From contig CAZUDB010000066.1 of assembly GCA_964619055.1 (NCBI GenBank), positions 1 to 15,770 on the forward strand: 15,770 nt of DNA, in the 5' to 3' direction. Shown here piece by piece: positions 6,901 through 13,603 of this stretch. The position numbers and the translations under genes were made by a program. The notes beneath the pieces are model-generated. The model saw only the letters and a program-made list of their open reading frames with translations. It did not search any database and had not been told where the DNA came from. This DNA comes from CAYVUM01 sp964619055. GTDB taxonomy: Bacteria; Pseudomonadota; Alphaproteobacteria; Rhodospirillales; Defluviicoccaceae. The first letter of the stretch is position 1; each line of letters starts with the position of its first letter.

Positions 6901-8070
6901 ATCCTAGAGCGCAGCTTCAACGCCCGCCTGAAAGCCCTACTGTTCGGCCGGACGGTTGTAAGTGGACCGAAGGGCATGATGTCCAACGTCGCCGTGGACG
7001 ATGCGCTTTTGGCTGGCTTCACCCCTGGTCAGTGGGCCCAGATCGTGGTTGACGACGATACCACCATGCTGAACGTCGAGGCCCTGAAGGCACAATTCAA
7101 CGAGAGCGTCACTAAGCTCGAGAGCCGGTTTGAGGACAAGGTCGAGAAGCTTCAGCGCGGAGATGATCTCCCTCCTGGCGTTATGAAGATGGTTAAGGTC
7201 TTCGTGGCGGTGAAGCGCAAGATGCAGCCCGGCGACAAGATGGCGGGCAGGCATGGCAACAAGGGGGTGGTGTCCCGAATCGTTCCCGTGGAGGACCTGC
7301 CATACTTGGATGATGGAACGCCGGTCGACATCGTGCTGAATCCGCTCGGCGTTCCGTCACGGATGAACGTGGGTCAGATCCTTGAGACTCACCTTGGTTG
7401 GGCGTGCGCTAATTTCGGTCGCAAAGTCGGCGAGTTGATTGAAGCGGCTCGCTTTGGCGACGGTGACTACAGCCACTTGCGTGACTACCTTCGTGATGTC
7501 TACGACGACGGCGAAAGCCAGGAGATGATTGGCAGTTTTGATGAACGCCAATTGCTTGAGCTGGCCTCCAACCTAACAACGGGCATCCCGGTGGCGACGC
7601 CGGTTTTCGATGGTGCACGCGAGCCGGACATCGTCGCCGCGTTGGAGCGTGCCGGTTTGAACGGATCTGGCCAAGTGACCCTCCACGATGGCCGCACAGG
7701 AGAGGCATTCGCACGGCAAGTAACGGTCGGTTACATCTACATGTTGAAGCTCCACCACTTGGTGGATGACAAGATCCACGCTCGCTCCATCGGACCTTAT
7801 AGTCTGGTAACGCAGCAACCGCTCGGCGGCAAAGCGCAATTTGGCGGCCAGCGCTTTGGCGAGATGGAGGTTTGGGCGCTCGAAGCCTATGGGGCGGCGT
7901 ACACACTTCAGGAAATGCTGACGGTAAAATCGGACGATGTTTCGGGGCGAACAAAAGTTTACGAGTCGATTGTTCGCGGTGATGACACTTTTGAAGCTGG
8001 TGTTCCCGAATCATTCAACGTGCTGGTGAAAGAGTTGCAGGCGCTCGGCTTGAACGTTGAATTGAGCTAA
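3910..8070 (+). CDS. rpoB: DNA-directed RNA polymerase subunit beta
   Basis: RpoB forms one pincer of RNA polymerase and part of the active centre, including the rifampicin pocket. The product is 1386 aa, a normal size for alphaproteobacteria. Conserved blocks in order: NGTERVIVSQMHRSPGV (145-161); rifampicin cluster I from G540 (SSQLSQFMDQ), with D549, H559 and S564 matching the rifampicin-sensitive E. coli D516, H526 and S531; RICPIETPEGPNIGLI; GYNFEDS with E845/D846; KMAGRHGNKG with K1110 and K1118, the active-site lysines; and the C-terminal YSLVTQQPLGGKAQFGGQRFG region from about 1297. The ATG at 3910 has GAGGAG just upstream; the in-frame ATG at 3871 lacks a site and adds unrelated residues. 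The first few hundred bases are AT-richer than the sequence around 5600. rpoC follows after 91 nt. Confidence 0.99.
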   Translation: MANTFVGRKRIRKGFGRISAAVEMPNLIEVQKSSYEQFLQRLVPVENRTDTGLQEVFRSVFPVNDFSDRGTLEFVKYEFEGPKYDVEECQQRGMTYAAPLKVTLRLVVWDIDEETGARSVRDIKEQDVYMGDMPLMTDNGTFIVNGTERVIVSQMHRSPGVFFDHDKGKTHASGKLLFAARVIPYRGSWLDFEFDAKDLVYVRIDRRRKLPVTTLLMALDSDATEHLRDERLAEGRSIDLAEVVGMSPEEVLAWFYDTVPFSRSGESWKTRFRPDQLRGVKLNHDLVDASTGERLAEAGTKLTPKLLRQLEQSGLSETLVPHEELLGRYVAEDIINEETGQIYIEAGGEITEAVTAALTEAGVAEVRTLAIDHINVGPYIRNTLAVDRNTSREEALFDIYRVMRPGEPPTLETADGLFKGLFFDSERYDLSSVGRVKMNARLGQETDDSVRVLRRQDILAVVRQLVDLKDGRGEVDDIDHLGNRRVRSVGELMENQYRVGLLRMERAIRERMSSVDIDTVMPQELINAKPASAAVREFFGSSQLSQFMDQTNPLSEVTHKRRLSALGPGGLTRERAGFEVRDVHPTHYGRICPIETPEGPNIGLINSLATFARVNKYGFIETPYRRVIDGQVADEVIYMSAMDEGKYAVAQANANLDENGRFVDDLVSCRKGGDFTMVRPSDIDLIDVSPKQLVSVATALIPFLENDDANRALMGSNMQRQAVPLIRAEAPLVGTGMEATVARDSGATIAARRAGIVDQVDATRIVIRATEDTSSSAAGVDIYNLLKFQRSNQNTTIHQRPLVRVGDIVAANDAIADGPSTDLGDLALGRNVLVAFMPWQGYNFEDSILISERIVRDDVFTSIHIEEFEVMARDTKLGQEEITRDIPNVGEEALKNLDEAGIVYIGAEVKPGDILVGKVTPKGESPMTPEEKLLRAIFGEKAADVRDTSLKVPPGVSGTIIEVRVFSRRGIDKDARALAIEQAEIERLAKDRDDERAILERSFNARLKALLFGRTVVSGPKGMMSNVAVDDALLAGFTPGQWAQIVVDDDTTMLNVEALKAQFNESVTKLESRFEDKVEKLQRGDDLPPGVMKMVKVFVAVKRKMQPGDKMAGRHGNKGVVSRIVPVEDLPYLDDGTPVDIVLNPLGVPSRMNVGQILETHLGWACANFGRKVGELIEAARFGDGDYSHLRDYLRDVYDDGESQEMIGSFDERQLLELASNLTTGIPVATPVFDGAREPDIVAALERAGLNGSGQVTLHDGRTGEAFARQVTVGYIYMLKLHHLVDDKIHARSIGPYSLVTQQPLGGKAQFGGQRFGEMEVWALEAYGAAYTLQEMLTVKSDDVSGRTKVYESIVRGDDTFEAGVPESFNVLVKELQALGLNVELS

Positions 8071-8161
8071 CCGCAGGCAAAACGCCCATGTTGGTACAGT
8101 CTATGCTTGCCAACAATGTAAGCAGACTTTTGAAAGTCGCATCTCTAACGGAGACGATTTT

Positions 8162-11100
8162 ATGAATGAATTGACGAAAATCTTCGGGCAGATTGGCGGC
8201 ACTCAGCGCTTTGATAGGATCCGGATTTCGATTGCGAGTTCTGATCGCATTCGCTCTTGGTCCTTTGGCGAAATAAAAAAACCGGAGACGATCAACTATC
8301 GGACTTTTAAGCCCGAGCGCGATGGCTTGTTCTGTGCTCGGATTTTCGGCCCGATCAAAGACTATGAGTGCTTATGCGGCAAGTATAAGAGAATGAAGTA
8401 TAAAGGTATAATCTGTGAGAAGTGTGGTGTAGAAGTCACTTTGCAAAAAGTTCGACGCGAACGCATGGGCCATATCGAATTGGCCGCGCCGGTTGCGCAT
8501 ATTTGGTTTTTGAAGTCGTTACCTAGCAGGATTAGTCTGCTTTTGGATATTACCCTCAAGGATTTGGAGCGAGTGCTCTACTTCGAAAATCTAATTGTTA
8601 TTGAGCCGGGATTGACGCCGCTTCAGAAATTCGAGCTGCTTTCGGAGGAGCAATACCAGCGAGCATTGGATGAGTACGGCGAGGAAGCGTTCACGGCCGG
8701 CATTGGCGCTGAGGCCGTTCGTACCATTCTGAAGAGTATCGACCTGGAGGCCGAGCAGGTTCAGCTTCGCGCCGATCTCAAAGAAACGACCTCGGAAGCC
8801 AAGCGCAAAAAGTTCGTGAAGCGCCTAAAGCTCCTGGAAGCGTTCATCGAGTCCGGCTCCCGACCGGAGTGGATGATTTTGGAGGCAGTGCCAGTGATCC
8901 CGCCGGAGTTGCGACCGCTGGTTCCGCTGGACGGTGGGCGCTTCGCAACGTCCGATCTCAACGATCTCTATCGCCGGGTGATCAATCGGAACAATCGATT
9001 GCGGCGCTTGATCGAACTGCGTGCGCCGGAAATCATCATTCGCAACGAGAAGCGGATGCTGCAGGAATCCGTTGATGCATTGTTCGACAACAGCCGCCGT
9101 GGCCGCCCGATTACGGGCGCCAACAAGCGCCCACTGAAGTCGTTGTCTGACATGCTGAAGGGCAAACAGGGGCGATTCCGTCAGAACCTTCTCGGTAAAC
9201 GCGTCGACTACTCAGGCCGATCGGTGATCGTCGTAGGTCCCGAACTCAAGCTTCATGAGTGTGGTCTGCCTAAGAAAATGGCGCTCGAATTGTTCAAGCC
9301 GTTTATTTACTCCAAACTTGAGCTGTACGGCATGGCAACGACGATCAAAGCCGCCAAGCGTATGCTCGAAAAGGAGAGGCCCGAGGTCTGGGACATCCTA
9401 GAAGAGGTGATCCGCGAGCATCCGGTCATGCTGAACCGAGCGCCGACCTTACACCGGCTTGGCATTCAGGCCTTCGAGCCCGTTCTGATCGAAGGCAAAG
9501 CAATACAGCTTCATCCATTGGTGTGCGCTGCTTTCAATGCCGACTTCGATGGCGACCAAATGGCCGTACATGTGCCTTTGTCATTGGAAGCGCAGCTTGA
9601 GGCGCGTGTGCTCATGATGTCGACAAACAACATCTTGAGTCCGGCCAACGGCAAGCCGATCATCGTGCCGTCGCAGGATATCGTTCTGGGCCTATACTAC
9701 TTGAGCATGGAGCGTGACGACCAACCCGGTGAGGGCATGGTGTTTCGCGATGTCGGCGAAATTGAACACGCGTTGGAATCGGGTGCAGTTACGGTGCACT
9801 CGAAAATCAAAGCGCGATTTCATACGGCGGACCCCGAAGGGAATCCAATCGTCCAGATTGTCGACTCGACGCCGGGGCGGATGTTGTTATCGGAAGTTTT
9901 GCCGCGTCACCCCAATCTGCCATTTTCGCTGATCAATCGATTGCTCACGAAGAAGGAGATTTCGGCGGTTATCGATTCCGTCTACCGGAACTGCGGTCAG
10001 AAAACGACTGTCATTTTTTGTGATCGCATCATGGGCCTCGGCTTTCGAAATGCGTCGAAAGCGGGCATTTCCTTCGGTAAGGACGATCTCGTAGTGCCGA
10101 CGGCCAAGGCGAAGCTGGTCGGCGATACCGAAACGCGCGTCAAGGAGTACGAGCAGCAGTATCTGGACGGACTAATCACGCAGGGCGAAAAGTACAACAA
10201 GGTCGTGGATGCGTGGTCGCAGTGTACGGACGTGGTCGCCGAGGAGATGATGAAGGGTATCGCTAGCCCGAAGCCTAACGAGCCTGTCAACGCAGTCTAC
10301 ATCATGGCGCACTCAGGGGCCCGGGGTTCGCCGGCCCAGATCAAGCAGTTGGCCGGGATGCGTGGGCTTATGGCCAAACCATCCGGTGAGATCATTCAAA
10401 CCCCCATTATTTCCAACTTTAAAGAGGGCCTGACCGTGCTGGAGTATTTCAACTCGACGCACGGTGCTCGGAAGGGACTCGCTGACACCGCACTCAAGAC
10501 TGCCAATTCCGGCTATCTGACTCGCCGACTAGTGGATGTCGCACAGGACTGTATTATTCTTGAGATCGATTGTGGAACGACTCGCGGCATTACGGTCCAA
10601 ACCGTCCGCGAGGGCGGCACTGTGGTTTCGTCGATTGGCGAGCGCGTGCTGGGTCGTTCCGCGGCAGAGGATATTCTCCATCCGGTGACGGGCGAGGTCA
10701 TTGTCGCCAACGGCGATCTGATCGACGAGGACCACGTGGTGGCCATTGAGGCGGCGGAAATCGATACCGTCATGATACGCTCAGTGTTGACGTGTGACAC
10801 GCGGTTTGGTGTCTGCGGCACCTGCTACGGGCGCGATCTGGCCCGTGGCACACGGGTCAACGTGGGCGAGGCTGTTGGTGTCATTGCGGCGCAGTCCATT
10901 GGTGAGCCTGGCACGCAGTTAACGATGCGGACCTTCCACATCGGCGGCGCTGCGCAGCGTGGGGCCGAGCAATCGAAGATTGAAGCCGCTACGGACGGCG
11001 TTTTGAATCTCCATAACTGCCTCACAGTGCGAAACAGCTCCGGCAGCTTGGTGGTCATGAACCGCAACGCAGAAGCCATCCTGATTGATGGCCAAGGGCG

Positions 11101-12367
11101 CGAGCGGGCCCGTCACCGGCTCCAATATGGCACCAAGGTCTTCGTCGATGACAAGTCACCGGTGGAACGTGGCGACAAAATCGCCGAGTGGGACCCGTAC
11201 ACGTTGCCGATTATTACCGAAAAAGAAGGGTTCGCGCACTACGTCGATTTGGTTGAAGGCGTCTCGTTGATGGAGCACCTGGACGATGCTACGGGTATGA
11301 CGTCGCGTGTCGTTGGTGACTGGAAATCGCAAAGTCGTAAGGTGGAGTTGAAGCCGCGCATTACTCTTCGTGACGACAATGGCGATATCATCACCATGGA
11401 CAATGGTCAGGAGGCGCGGTACTTCTTGCCCGTGGACGCAATTTTATCCGTCGAGCCGGGCCAAAAAGTATACGCTGGTGACGTCTTGGCCCGTATTCCA
11501 CGCGAATCAGCTAAGACACGTGACATCACTGGCGGTCTCCCGCGTGTTGCAGAGCTGTTTGAGGCCCGAAAGCCGAAGGATTTTGCAATCATCAGTGAGA
11601 TTGCCGGTCGCGTGGAATTTGGCAAGGACTACAAGTCCAAACGTCGCATCCTTGTCGTTCCAGAGGATGAAGCTGATGAAACGAGGGAGTATCTAATTCC
11701 GAAGGGTAAGCACATCAGCGTCCAAGAAGGCGATTACGTCCACGCTGGTGACAAGCTCATGGATGGCAACGAGGTGCCTCACGATATCCTGCGTGTTCTT
11801 GGTGTTGAGGCACTTGCAGCCTATCTGATCAAAGAAATCCAGGACGTTTACCGGCTGCAGGGCGTGAAGATCAACGACAAGCACATCGAAGTGATCGTTC
11901 GCCAAATGCTGCAGAAGGTTGAGATTACTGAGCCGGGTGACACCACCTTCCTCGTTGGTGAGCAGATCGATCGCATCGAGTTTGACGAGGTCAACCGTCT
12001 CGCCACGGAGCAGGGGGATCAGCCCGCACGCGCGATTCCCGTTCTGCAGGGGATCACGAAAGCGAGCCTGCAAACTCAGTCGTTCATTTCGGCGGCTTCA
12101 TTCCAGGAAACGACGCGGGTTCTGACCGAAGCGTCCGTGTCCGGTAAGGTCGACTCGTTGTTTGGGCTCAAGGAAAACGTGATTGTTGGTAGATTGATCC
12201 CAGCGGGGACCGGCAGTGTCATGAACAGGCTGCGAGGGATCGCGGCCGAGCGTGATCAGCAGCTCTCCGACAAGACTGACGCTGATGAGACGCCCGAGAT
12301 TGCGGTGACTCAAGCACCGCCGGAGGGAACGACCGACCCACAGTTGGTGGGGTCTGACGCCAAGTAG
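8162..12367 (+). CDS. rpoC: DNA-directed RNA polymerase subunit beta'
   Basis: RpoC carries the catalytic Mg-binding loop and the clamp of RNA polymerase. The product is 1401 aa, close to the 1407 of E. coli. Visible landmarks: the N-terminal zinc site C70, C72, C85, C88; the catalytic NADFDGDQMAVH with D461, D463 and D465; the bridge helix around FNSTHGARKGLADTALKTA (763-781); the trigger loop LTMRTFHIGGAA with M922 and H926; and a second zinc site C804, C878, C885, C888. All sit at nearly constant offsets from E. coli positions, so the gene is intact and uninterrupted. The ATG has GGAG 8 nt upstream (8150-8153). The 91-nt gap after rpoB has no terminator, so the two are cotranscribed. The acidic, Pro-rich tail after about residue 1365 is not conserved. 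Confidence 0.99.
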   Translation: MNELTKIFGQIGGTQRFDRIRISIASSDRIRSWSFGEIKKPETINYRTFKPERDGLFCARIFGPIKDYECLCGKYKRMKYKGIICEKCGVEVTLQKVRRERMGHIELAAPVAHIWFLKSLPSRISLLLDITLKDLERVLYFENLIVIEPGLTPLQKFELLSEEQYQRALDEYGEEAFTAGIGAEAVRTILKSIDLEAEQVQLRADLKETTSEAKRKKFVKRLKLLEAFIESGSRPEWMILEAVPVIPPELRPLVPLDGGRFATSDLNDLYRRVINRNNRLRRLIELRAPEIIIRNEKRMLQESVDALFDNSRRGRPITGANKRPLKSLSDMLKGKQGRFRQNLLGKRVDYSGRSVIVVGPELKLHECGLPKKMALELFKPFIYSKLELYGMATTIKAAKRMLEKERPEVWDILEEVIREHPVMLNRAPTLHRLGIQAFEPVLIEGKAIQLHPLVCAAFNADFDGDQMAVHVPLSLEAQLEARVLMMSTNNILSPANGKPIIVPSQDIVLGLYYLSMERDDQPGEGMVFRDVGEIEHALESGAVTVHSKIKARFHTADPEGNPIVQIVDSTPGRMLLSEVLPRHPNLPFSLINRLLTKKEISAVIDSVYRNCGQKTTVIFCDRIMGLGFRNASKAGISFGKDDLVVPTAKAKLVGDTETRVKEYEQQYLDGLITQGEKYNKVVDAWSQCTDVVAEEMMKGIASPKPNEPVNAVYIMAHSGARGSPAQIKQLAGMRGLMAKPSGEIIQTPIISNFKEGLTVLEYFNSTHGARKGLADTALKTANSGYLTRRLVDVAQDCIILEIDCGTTRGITVQTVREGGTVVSSIGERVLGRSAAEDILHPVTGEVIVANGDLIDEDHVVAIEAAEIDTVMIRSVLTCDTRFGVCGTCYGRDLARGTRVNVGEAVGVIAAQSIGEPGTQLTMRTFHIGGAAQRGAEQSKIEAATDGVLNLHNCLTVRNSSGSLVVMNRNAEAILIDGQGRERARHRLQYGTKVFVDDKSPVERGDKIAEWDPYTLPIITEKEGFAHYVDLVEGVSLMEHLDDATGMTSRVVGDWKSQSRKVELKPRITLRDDNGDIITMDNGQEARYFLPVDAILSVEPGQKVYAGDVLARIPRESAKTRDITGGLPRVAELFEARKPKDFAIISEIAGRVEFGKDYKSKRRILVVPEDEADETREYLIPKGKHISVQEGDYVHAGDKLMDGNEVPHDILRVLGVEALAAYLIKEIQDVYRLQGVKINDKHIEVIVRQMLQKVEITEPGDTTFLVGEQIDRIEFDEVNRLATEQGDQPARAIPVLQGITKASLQTQSFISAASFQETTRVLTEASVSGKVDSLFGLKENVIVGRLIPAGTGSVMNRLRGIAAERDQQLSDKTDADETPEIAVTQAPPEGTTDPQLVGSDAK

Positions 12368-12394
12368 CACCAAGCCCTTCCTATGGATCCGGGA

Positions 12395-12426
12395 GCGGTA
12401 CCGGAGTTAGACCTCTTCGGTGCCGC
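12395..12426 (+). other. Hairpin 28 nt after rpoC, possible 3'-end structure
   Basis: GCGGTACCG (12395-12403) pairs with CGGTGCCGC (12418-12426) over nine positions with one G-U; the loop can gain three more pairs (GAG/CTC). The stem is strong but is followed by AAACC rather than a T-tract, so it is not a canonical intrinsic terminator. It may be an RNA 3'-end stabiliser after processing or Rho-dependent termination. Confidence 0.45.
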
Positions 12427-12452
12427 AAACCGGCTGCTGGCGTTGATTTTCC

Positions 12453-12480
12453 TTGACGGCGAAAGCTGACGCGGCATAGG
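12453..12480 (+). promoter_or_regulatory. Candidate promoter of the str operon (rpsL-rpsG-fusA-tuf)
   Basis: TTGACG (12453-12458, 5 of 6 to the -35 consensus) is followed after 16 nt by CATAGG (12475-12480), a 3-of-6 match with the central ATA kept; alternative spacings give ATAGGG or TAGGGT. A strong -35 with a loose -10 is common in alphaproteobacteria. Transcription would start near 12487, giving a 5' leader of roughly 220 nt. Position and context support it more than the -10 does. Confidence 0.4.
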
Positions 12481-12484
12481 GTCA

Positions 12485-12505
12485 CAGCCTCGTCAATCGA
12501 GGCTG
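12485..12505 (+). other. Perfect 8-bp hairpin at the start of the rpsL leader
   Basis: CAGCCTCG (12485-12492) pairs perfectly with CGAGGCTG (12498-12505) around TCAAT. No T-tract follows. If the candidate promoter just upstream is used, this stem would lie at or very near the 5' end of the str transcript, where it could protect the RNA. If not, it could be a terminator-like structure of the rpoBC transcript. Confidence 0.5.
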
Positions 12506-12603
12506 GTGGTGGATCGGACGATCCAGACGCAGCGTCGCGAGCTTCGAGACTAAAATTGCCTGTACCCGCTGCTGTTTGTGGCCGGTGCAGCTTTGTTTTG
12601 TTG

Positions 12604-12636
12604 TCCCGGCGGCCATTGCCATGGACCGCGCCGGGA
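12604..12636 (+). other. GC-rich hairpin in the rpsL leader
   Basis: TCCCGGCG (12604-12611) pairs perfectly with CGCCGGGA (12629-12636). The apical part can add CCAT/ATGG (12613-12616 with 12621-12624) around TGCC. The stem ends 73 nt before the rpsL ATG and is preceded, not followed, by a T-rich stretch, so it is not a terminator on the + strand. A regulatory role for the str operon is possible but unproven; in E. coli S7 acts at the rpsL-rpsG junction rather than here. Confidence 0.5.
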
Positions 12637-12709
12637 TCACGTCGGCCCCGTCATACGACCGGCAAAACGCAGGTTGGACGCTGGGGCCGATACAACCGGA
12701 ACGATGTGA

Positions 12710-13081
12710 ATGCCGACGATTAACCAGTTGGTGCGTAAACCGCGCAAATCGCCTGCGACTCGAAACAAGGTTCCAGCCATGGAAGCCTGTCCACAAAAGC
12801 GGGGTGTGTGCACGCGTGTCTACACGACGACACCAAAGAAGCCGAACTCAGCGCTGCGAAAGGTCGCGCGCGTCAGGCTGACCAACGGATTCGAGGTGAC
12901 CAGCTATATTCCCGGTGTCGGTCACAATCTCCAAGAGCATTCGGTCGTGATGATCCGGGGGGGGCGTGTGAAGGATTTGCCCGGCGTGCGCTACCACATC
13001 ATTCGCGGCACGCTCGATACACAAGGTGTCGCTAACCGCCGGCAGCGCCGCTCCAAATATGGTGCGAAGCGCCCGAAGTAG
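12710..13081 (+). CDS. rpsL: 30S ribosomal protein S12
   Basis: S12 lies at the decoding centre of the 30S subunit and controls accuracy. The 123-aa product is full length. Hallmarks: MPTINQLVRKPR at the N-terminus; TTTPKKPNSALRK with K43, a residue altered in streptomycin-resistant mutants and wild type here; and GRVKDLPGVRYHIIRG with K88 and D89 (the aspartate modified by RimO in many bacteria). The C-terminus is RRSKYGAKRPK. These residues predict streptomycin sensitivity at this locus. The start has only a weak upstream CCGGAA, and a minimal ATG-TGA sits directly before the ATG. It is the first gene of the str operon, and rpsG follows after 21 nt. Confidence 0.98.
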   Translation: MPTINQLVRKPRKSPATRNKVPAMEACPQKRGVCTRVYTTTPKKPNSALRKVARVRLTNGFEVTSYIPGVGHNLQEHSVVMIRGGRVKDLPGVRYHIIRGTLDTQGVANRRQRRSKYGAKRPK

Positions 13082-13102
13082 GATCGAAGCAGGGATCGAA
13101 CG

Positions 13103-13573
13103 ATGTCTCGACGCCGCGCCGCCGTTCAGCGAGAGATTTTGCCGGACCCCAAATTCGGGGACACGGTCGTGACCAAGTTTATGAACGGGCTCATGCTCGA
13201 CGGGAAAAAGTCCGTCGCCGAGCGCATCATCTACGGCTCCTTCGACGTGATCGAGCGCAAGCTTAAGCAGGATCCTTTGAAGGTGTTTCATGAGGCCATC
13301 GACAATGTGAAGCCGGCCATTGAGGTGCGTTCGCGGCGTGTCGGTGGTGCCACCTATCAGGTCCCTGTGGAGGTTCGCGCACCACGTCGACTGGCGCTTG
13401 CGATCCGCTGGCTCAGTGACAATGCGCGCAAACGCTCCGAGACGACCATGGTTGAACGGCTGGCCGGTGAGTTTATCGATGCTGCCAACAACCGCGGCGG
13501 GGCAATCAAAAAGCGCGAAGACACGCACCGTATGGCCGAGGCCAATAAGGCCTTCTCACACTATCGCTGGTAG
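13103..13573 (+). CDS. rpsG: 30S ribosomal protein S7
   Basis: S7 is a primary binder of the 16S rRNA 3' domain, nucleates head assembly and contacts E-site tRNA; in E. coli it is the repressor of the str operon. The 156-aa product matches the common 156-aa form. Conserved regions are MSRRRAA, LPDPKFGDTVVTKFMNGLM (13-31), GKKSVAERIIYG, VRSRRVGGATYQVPVEVR (about 76-93), ALAIRWL and the C-terminal KREDTHRMAEANKAFSHYRW. AGGGA (13091-13095) is 7 nt upstream of the ATG. The 21-nt spacing from rpsL suggests translational coupling, and fusA follows after 30 nt. Confidence 0.98.
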   Translation: MSRRRAAVQREILPDPKFGDTVVTKFMNGLMLDGKKSVAERIIYGSFDVIERKLKQDPLKVFHEAIDNVKPAIEVRSRRVGGATYQVPVEVRAPRRLALAIRWLSDNARKRSETTMVERLAGEFIDAANNRGGAIKKREDTHRMAEANKAFSHYRW

Positions 13574-13603
13574 CGACTGGACCCCGAGACGAGGAATCGA
13601 CCG

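Larger units (their letters stand above)
12368..12709 (+). other. rpoC-rpsL intergenic region with hairpins and a promoter candidate
   Basis: These 342 nt separate the rpoBC genes from the str operon. I see no protein gene. From 5' to 3' they contain a 9-bp hairpin just after rpoC, a TTGACG promoter candidate, an 8-bp perfect hairpin near the expected transcription start, a T-rich stretch (about 12590-12604) and a GC-rich hairpin about 75 nt before rpsL. Each element is listed separately. The layout suggests the end of one transcription unit and the long 5' leader of the next. Confidence 0.7.

Noticed and set aside
7409..8014. 201-aa minus-strand frame opposite the rpoB 3' end
   Set aside because: It covers the highly conserved C-terminal rpoB coding sequence; its composition (Arg, Pro, Cys, Ser) is typical of a shadow frame.
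12482..12796. 104-aa minus-strand frame in the rpoC-rpsL spacer
   Set aside because: It extends into rpsL and covers all of the 12485-12505 and 12604-12636 hairpins; no start context or family resemblance.
12848..13528. 226-aa minus-strand frame opposite rpsL and rpsG
   Set aside because: It spans two conserved ribosomal protein genes on the other strand and has no independent support.
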